34,337 nucleotides of DNA. It comes from CAYLUN01 sp964386865. GTDB lineage: Bacteria; Verrucomicrobiota; Kiritimatiellia; RFP12; UBA1067. The DNA is taken from positions 1 to 34,337 of the forward strand of contig CAYLUN010000060.1 of NCBI GenBank assembly GCA_964386865.1. The letters run 5' to 3'. Below, piece after piece: positions 30,506-34,337 of the stretch. Position numbers and translations under genes: made by a program. The notes below the pieces were generated by a model, which saw nothing but the letters and a program-made list of their open reading frames with translations, ran no database searches and had not been told where the DNA came from. Every line of letters begins with the position of its first letter. Position 1 is the stretch's first letter.

Positions 30506-32137
30506 ATGAGCAATGCTGCTGCAGCACCGGCATCGGTGAAACCGATTAAAGACCCGCAGCCATCCGTTGATCGCATTGACGACCTCGCCAAGCGGATTCT
30601 CACCGGTGACATTTACCTGCCCAAGTTCCAGCGCGAGTTCGTTTGGGAGAGATCTCAGGTCATCGATCTTCTCGACTCGGTAGCCCGCAACTACCCAATC
30701 GGCAGCATCCTCCTCTGGCAGAGCAGGCAGGAGCTCCGAAGCGAGGGTCGTATTGCCGACCTCGAGATCGCGAATCCCAAGCCAGACTACCCAGTCAACT
30801 ACCTGCTCGATGGGCAGCAGCGGCTGTCCTCCATCTGTGGTGCTCTCTATTGGAAGGGAAATGATCCACTCAGCCCGTGGAACGTCGTCTATGACCTCAA
30901 GACGAGGTCATTCCTCCACCTCGAAACGATTGACGATCCGCCGCTTCACCAAATGCGCCTGAACCGCATCCCGGATCCGGCAACTTTCTTCCAGCATGTT
31001 GCGTTGCTGGAGTCCTCGGGCCAGAAGGAGCTCGCTGACGCCGCCAAGGAACTCTTCAATCGCTTCAAGGACTACAAGGTTGCAACGGTAACCCTCGGCG
31101 ATATGCCACTGCCAGACGTTGCGCCAATCTTCGAACGAATCAACAGCACAGGTACGCGACTAACAATCGTCGATCTCATGAGGGCAGCGACCTGGAGCCC
31201 CGAGTTCGATCTTGTCGACTCAATTGACGCGATCCGCGAGGCCCTCTCTGACAAGTCGTTTGAAGGAATCGAACGCAAAGCGATCTTGCGCAACGTGTCC
31301 GCTGCGGTCGGTGGCACATTCACGGTTGAGAGCATTGACGATCTTCGCAAGCTGAAGCCCGACGTGCTAAAGGCGGGAACCGCAGAGACTGCCGAGGGCT
31401 ACAAGAGTGCAGTCGATTTTCTGTCAACCCACATTAGGGTACCGTCGTTTGCTGTCGTTCCGTACACGAACCAGGTCGTCGTGCTTGCCGAAATCTTGCG
31501 CCGCGTGCCGACGCCCACTGCGCAACAGTGGCGTGCCATCGAGAACTGGTTCTGGCGGAGTGGCATCAGTGGCTACTTCAGCGGATGGAACTCGGGGATG
31601 ATGGCCTCTGACCTAGCTGGTGTCGCCGAGTTCGCCAACGGAAACCTCGGGGCACTAGACAAGGGCTTCCAAGTGTCAGCCCCGGGTACATGGAGCTCGC
31701 GAACATTTCGCGGGAACAACGCCCACTCAAAGATCCTGGCAATCGTCCTTGCCTACCAAGGCCCCAAGGATTTTCTCACAGGACAGGCCATCGACGTCGA
31801 CAAGGCGCTCGCCTGGCAGAACAGCAAGGAGTTTCATCACATCTTTCCTCAGGCACACCTAAGGACGAAGGGCGTTGCTGCAGCGCGGATCTCGTCGCTC
31901 GCCAACATGGTCTACCTCTCGTCGGCGAGCAACAAACTGATCAGTGATCGAGCTCCCTCGCAGTACGTGGCAGAGCTACTTACCGAACATGATGCCGAGG
32001 CGCGCGCTTGGCTCGCTACCAACCTGATCGATGACGCTGCCATCGATGCGGCGTTGGCTGATGACTACGACGCTTTTCTAGTCGCACGCTCAAACGCCAT
32101 CAACGAACGCGCCAAGATTCAAGCAGGCTGGAATTAA
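30506..32137 (+). CDS. DUF262/HNH (GmrSD-like) restriction-type protein
   Basis: The 543-residue protein has an N-terminal DUF262 domain, with IYLPKFQREFVWERSQVIDLLDSV (37-60) and the ParB-like nucleotide motif YLLDGQQRLSSI (99-110). It also has a C-terminal HNH-type DUF1524-like domain, FHHIFPQAHL (His444, His445) followed by SLANMVYLSSASNKLI. Related single proteins (GmrSD, SspE-like) are nucleases restricting modified or phosphorothioated DNA, and DUF262 proteins are frequent defence cargo. The gene sits on the opposite strand between TerL and portal, and its composition is less GC-rich than its neighbours, so it is a later insertion. ATG 30506 follows AGGA; earlier starts at 30473 and 30479 are possible. 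Target and mechanism are inferred. Confidence 0.9.
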   Translation: MSNAAAAPASVKPIKDPQPSVDRIDDLAKRILTGDIYLPKFQREFVWERSQVIDLLDSVARNYPIGSILLWQSRQELRSEGRIADLEIANPKPDYPVNYLLDGQQRLSSICGALYWKGNDPLSPWNVVYDLKTRSFLHLETIDDPPLHQMRLNRIPDPATFFQHVALLESSGQKELADAAKELFNRFKDYKVATVTLGDMPLPDVAPIFERINSTGTRLTIVDLMRAATWSPEFDLVDSIDAIREALSDKSFEGIERKAILRNVSAAVGGTFTVESIDDLRKLKPDVLKAGTAETAEGYKSAVDFLSTHIRVPSFAVVPYTNQVVVLAEILRRVPTPTAQQWRAIENWFWRSGISGYFSGWNSGMMASDLAGVAEFANGNLGALDKGFQVSAPGTWSSRTFRGNNAHSKILAIVLAYQGPKDFLTGQAIDVDKALAWQNSKEFHHIFPQAHLRTKGVAAARISSLANMVYLSSASNKLISDRAPSQYVAELLTEHDAEARAWLATNLIDDAAIDAALADDYDAFLVARSNAINERAKIQAGWN

Positions 32138-32138
32138 A

Positions 32139-32297
32139 GTGCCTTATCTCGCAGCGCCGAATCGCCTCTCGGCTAGATCCCTAGTGTCCATCCTCCCTGT
32201 GGATCACGCAGATGGCCGAGCAAAAGTCAGAGTCCGACCTGTCGTTGGTGACAGAGGTTGGCCGATTAAGAAACTTAGACAGTCCATCGAGGGTTGA
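32139..32297 (+). CDS. Possible 52-residue protein after the DUF262 gene
   Basis: A GTG two bases after the DUF262 stop opens a 52-residue frame (VPYLAAPNRLSARSL to KKLRQSIEG) ending TGA at 32297. The close spacing suggests coupling, but the Shine-Dalgarno is weak, no family is recognised and such frames occur by chance. The rest of 32298-32357 holds only a hairpin CGGCCC/GGGCCG (32324-32339) without T-run. Confidence 0.25.
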   Translation: MPYLAAPNRLSARSLVSILPVDHADGRAKVRVRPVVGDRGWPIKKLRQSIEG

Positions 32298-32357
32298 CGC
32301 CCAACCGTTCGCTGTAGGCACGACGGCCCAGACGGGCCGCGTCCTGAGCTCAAGCCG

Positions 32358-33659
32358 TCACGCCAACGTTACCGACCGCCTGCCCTGAGCACCGTCGAGG
32401 GGCCTCCATCCGACCTCTGACCTCCGTACTCTGTCTGCCCCCAGCCTCAGCATCCTGCCCGGCTCCACGCCGAACGTGTGGCAGCCCCACACGCCGAGCG
32501 CGAGCGACATCACGCAGTCATCGTGATAGCCGGAGGGGGCGGCATAGCTGACTTGACCGGTCGGGGCGATCTCGTACTCGTAGCGCCGCATCTCGGCCGT
32601 GAGGATCTGCCACACAGCCGGCCACATCACACGGCGCTGCTCGACGGCCATCATGAGGCCCTGCACCAGCTCGCGCTTTGTCTGGGCCGTGATCTTGAAC
32701 CCCTCGACGCGCGGCAGCACCCGGCGCAAATCGTCATATACCGGATCGCCGACGCCGGTCGCGTCCATCACCAGCAGCGCGTTCCACCGCTTCACAAACC
32801 CGGCTATGCGCTCTTTCTGCAGCGGCCAGTCGAGCTGATTGAAGCGCTCCATCTCCAGACATAGCCCGGTCTTGGCATCCACAGCGATCAACACAGTCCA
32901 GTCGGTATGCTTGGCGATGTCGCAACCGACAATCACATTGTGGGGACCGGTCTGTAAGCCCGCATCTGCATCCGCGTCTGCCACAAGGCAGGCATCGACG
33001 CCCCTGAACACACCGGCCGAGTCTTCCAAGAACTCCGCCATATACTCCTGCCTGAACACATCTTCGGGAAGGGTGGCTCTGGCCTCGTCCCACTCTTTCG
33101 TAGGGAAGTAAGGGGACACATTCGACGGGAAGGTGAACGACCGGAACCCTTTCTGCCCCTCAACGCCGCGAGTGAACATGTCGTAGAACCAGTTGCGTCC
33201 GGCGGGCGTGGAGATGAACACACCCCAGCCGAGCGTCTGAGCGAGAGTCGGGCGCAGGGCGTAGTTCCAGACATCGACCGGCACAGCGGCTGCCTCATCG
33301 ATCACAAGACCGTGAAAACCGAAGCCGCGGATTGAGTCAGGATTGTCGGCGGAGAGCATCCACACGCGGCACGGCCCCTTTGCTCCCTCAAACTCAACCC
33401 TTGTCGGCATCCGGCCCACAACCCTCACAAACTCAGGCGCGATGGTCCGAAAAGCCTCCACACCACGCTCTGCCACACCGTATGTAGGCGCGACCCAGCC
33501 GTAGTCGCCGCCGATATCGCCGCCACCGCGATCAAGCAACTCAGCAGCCATACAGAGCGTCTTGCCGAAGCGGCGACCGGTGCACACAGTCCTGAACCGG
33601 GCGTCTCTCGCGCGGTGGATCTGCATCTGCGCCGCATGAGGTGTGTAGTCAATCAGCAC
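32358..33659 (-). CDS. Phage terminase large subunit
   Basis: The 433-residue protein is the DNA-packaging motor ATPase and nuclease. Walker A is CTGRRFGKT (26-34), Walker B LVIDEA (118-123), and ISTP (149-152) is the coupling motif. The RNase H-like nuclease follows, with Asp247 in VGCDIAKHTDWTV, Asp299 in VMDATGVGDPV and Asp380/Asp381 in GYHDDCVMSLALG. All key residues are present, so it looks functional. The start is GTG 33659, two bases after the TerS stop, with GAGGAG six bases upstream. Downstream the operon is interrupted by the DUF262 gene on the other strand. Confidence 0.93.
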   Translation of the reverse strand: MLIDYTPHAAQMQIHRARDARFRTVCTGRRFGKTLCMAAELLDRGGGDIGGDYGWVAPTYGVAERGVEAFRTIAPEFVRVVGRMPTRVEFEGAKGPCRVWMLSADNPDSIRGFGFHGLVIDEAAAVPVDVWNYALRPTLAQTLGWGVFISTPAGRNWFYDMFTRGVEGQKGFRSFTFPSNVSPYFPTKEWDEARATLPEDVFRQEYMAEFLEDSAGVFRGVDACLVADADADAGLQTGPHNVIVGCDIAKHTDWTVLIAVDAKTGLCLEMERFNQLDWPLQKERIAGFVKRWNALLVMDATGVGDPVYDDLRRVLPRVEGFKITAQTKRELVQGLMMAVEQRRVMWPAVWQILTAEMRRYEYEIAPTGQVSYAAPSGYHDDCVMSLALGVWGCHTFGVEPGRMLRLGADRVRRSEVGWRPLDGAQGRRSVTLA

Positions 33660-33661
33660 CG

Positions 33662-33964
33662 TTACTCCTCATCAGGCCGGGCGGCCTCGGCTGCCACAGA
33701 CACCAAACTCTTCCACTCGACCACCCTGTCGCCTGCCTCAAGCACACCCTTGGTCTCCTTGGGCAGCAGGGGCATGACGATGTTCACAAAGAACCAGAGG
33801 GGCTTCTCACGCAGGGTCTTTTCAAGCGCGTCCTCGATCAAAACCAAGTTCTCCTCCTTGGCCACCACCTGATCCAGGGCATACAAAGCACGAGCGCGGC
33901 CCGTGAGCAGACCCTTTGGTCGGCCGGCGGGATTACCGGAAACACCTTTTTCGAACAGAGCCAT
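33662..33964 (-). CDS. Putative terminase small subunit (DUF5681-like start)
   Basis: The 100-residue protein begins MALFEKGVSGNPAGRPKGLLTGRARALY; the GxSGNPAGRPKG pattern is a DUF5681-type N-terminus common in small proteins encoded before TerL. Helical residues follow (EENLVLIEDALEKTLREKPLWFFVNIVMPLLPK). Its place directly before the large subunit and the coupled GTG start support a DNA-recognition role in packaging. ATG 33964 is preceded by AGGAGG. Confidence 0.72.
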   Translation of the reverse strand: MALFEKGVSGNPAGRPKGLLTGRARALYALDQVVAKEENLVLIEDALEKTLREKPLWFFVNIVMPLLPKETKGVLEAGDRVVEWKSLVSVAAEAARPDEE

Positions 33965-33988
33965 GACAAAGCCTCCTGAAAAAGGCAG

Positions 33989-33997
33989 AGAATCAAC
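33989..33997 (-). promoter_or_regulatory. GTTGATTYC motif upstream of the terminase small subunit
   Basis: GTTGATTCT is the variant here (last base T), within TGTGTTGATTCT and 24 bases before the ATG, exactly the spacing seen at the portal gene. Confidence 0.45.
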
Positions 33998-34020
33998 ACA
34001 AAAGGAGTAAGAGCATCTAC

Positions 34021-34186
34021 CCCCCCAACCTCTGCGAGGTTCCGCGAGGGATAAAATCCCTGCGGTTCCGGACACCCCCCAGGACGTGCCGCAAGCCGCA
34101 AATTGAGACTGGAAAACGACTCCGCCCCCCTAACTTCTTCGAAGTTCCACGAGGGATCAAGATCCCTGTGGTTCCGGACACCCCCC
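34021..34186. repeat. Two copies of a 60-bp double-hairpin repeat
   Basis: The 373-base space 33965-34337 holds no convincing gene. Copy one (34021-34080) and copy two (34125-34186) each start and end in CCCCCC and contain two hairpins: AACCTC/GAGGTT or AACTTC/GAAGTT, then CCGC-G-AGGGAT/ATCCCT-GCGG or CCAC-G-AGGGAT/ATCCCT-GTGG, followed by TTCCGGACA. The differences between copies compensate on both sides of the stems. Confidence 0.85.
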
Positions 34187-34207
34187 AAACCTCGGTCGCC
34201 TCCCCCA

Positions 34208-34280
34208 CGGCCGCAGGATAGCGGCCGGAGAATGGGGTCGGCTCCCTCGCACCGGTGCCGCCGCCGCAGGATAGCGGCGG
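34208..34280. repeat. Two hairpins with a shared AGGATA loop
   Basis: CGGCCGC-AGGATA-GCGGCCG (34208-34227) and CCGCCGC-AGGATA-GCGGCGG (34261-34280) keep the same loop and inner stem while the outer pairs are exchanged. Both are followed by GGAG or GGGAG. Confidence 0.8.
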
Positions 34281-34337
34281 GAGACACGGCACCTCAATCG
34301 GGCTTCGCCCGAACGCCTGCGGCGCAAGAAGACCACC

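Noticed and set aside
34017..34292. Small minus-strand frames at the right end
   Set aside because: They are translations of the repeated hairpins and would start within them; no ribosome-binding site or domain supports a gene.

Overview
The window looks like a fragment of a high-GC chromosome (probably a metagenome-assembled contig, because it contains exactly 100 N at 8888-8987) from a PVC-group bacterium, most likely Kiritimatiellota, Lentisphaerae or Verrucomicrobia. The lineage is inferred from a Minf_1886-family gene, large secreted parallel beta-helix, heparinase-like and PHP proteins with Sec, Tat or lipoprotein signals, a kinase fused to an FGE-like domain, and abundant palindromic repeats. 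No rRNA or marker gene is present to confirm it.

Layout. 1-5841 holds core genes: the 3' part of mutY, a secreted heparinase II/III-like lyase on the minus strand, a HIT hydrolase, a Minf_1886 protein, and psd with pssA, which together make phosphatidylethanolamine. 5972-16953 holds secreted carbohydrate-type enzymes: an SGNH hydrolase/beta-helix fusion, a Tat FAD oxidoreductase, a beta-helix protein with a C-terminal CBM9-like domain, a Tat lipoprotein of the PHP family, and a membrane-anchored alpha/alpha-toroid protein. A solitary HPr sits among them. 17074-19333 is an overlapping three-gene operon: ECF sigma factor, zinc-finger anti-sigma factor, and an acetolactate decarboxylase made as a lipoprotein. 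19802-22224 holds a kinase-like/FGE-like membrane protein whose HRD motif reads HRN, and a Cys-cluster protein with an acidic tail. tRNA-Gly(TCC) and tRNA-Leu(CAA) follow under one promoter, with a terminator.

22825-33964 is a Mu-type head and packaging module read on the minus strand: TerS, TerL, DUF935 portal, protease with an F-like tail, scaffold, two cement paralogues (one with a collagen-like stretch), major capsid protein, connector, then a one-helix membrane protein and a lipoprotein ending beside tRNA-Leu. No tail, integrase, transposase or replication gene is visible. The module is split by a DUF262/HNH restriction-like gene on the opposite strand between TerL and portal. Two single-gene cassettes with their own promoters and terminators are also inserted. 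A motif, GTTGATTYC, lies upstream of TerS, portal, protease and scaffold, the four structural genes that follow a break in the module.

Several palindromic repeat families run through the host part. One family (arms GGACGGCAG/CTGCCGTCC) forms a tandem array around the assembly gap and also lies in frame inside mutY and the anti-sigma gene. A second, unrelated palindrome lies in frame inside the FGE-like domain. The right-hand end (34021-34280) holds repeated hairpins whose arms differ by compensating base changes.
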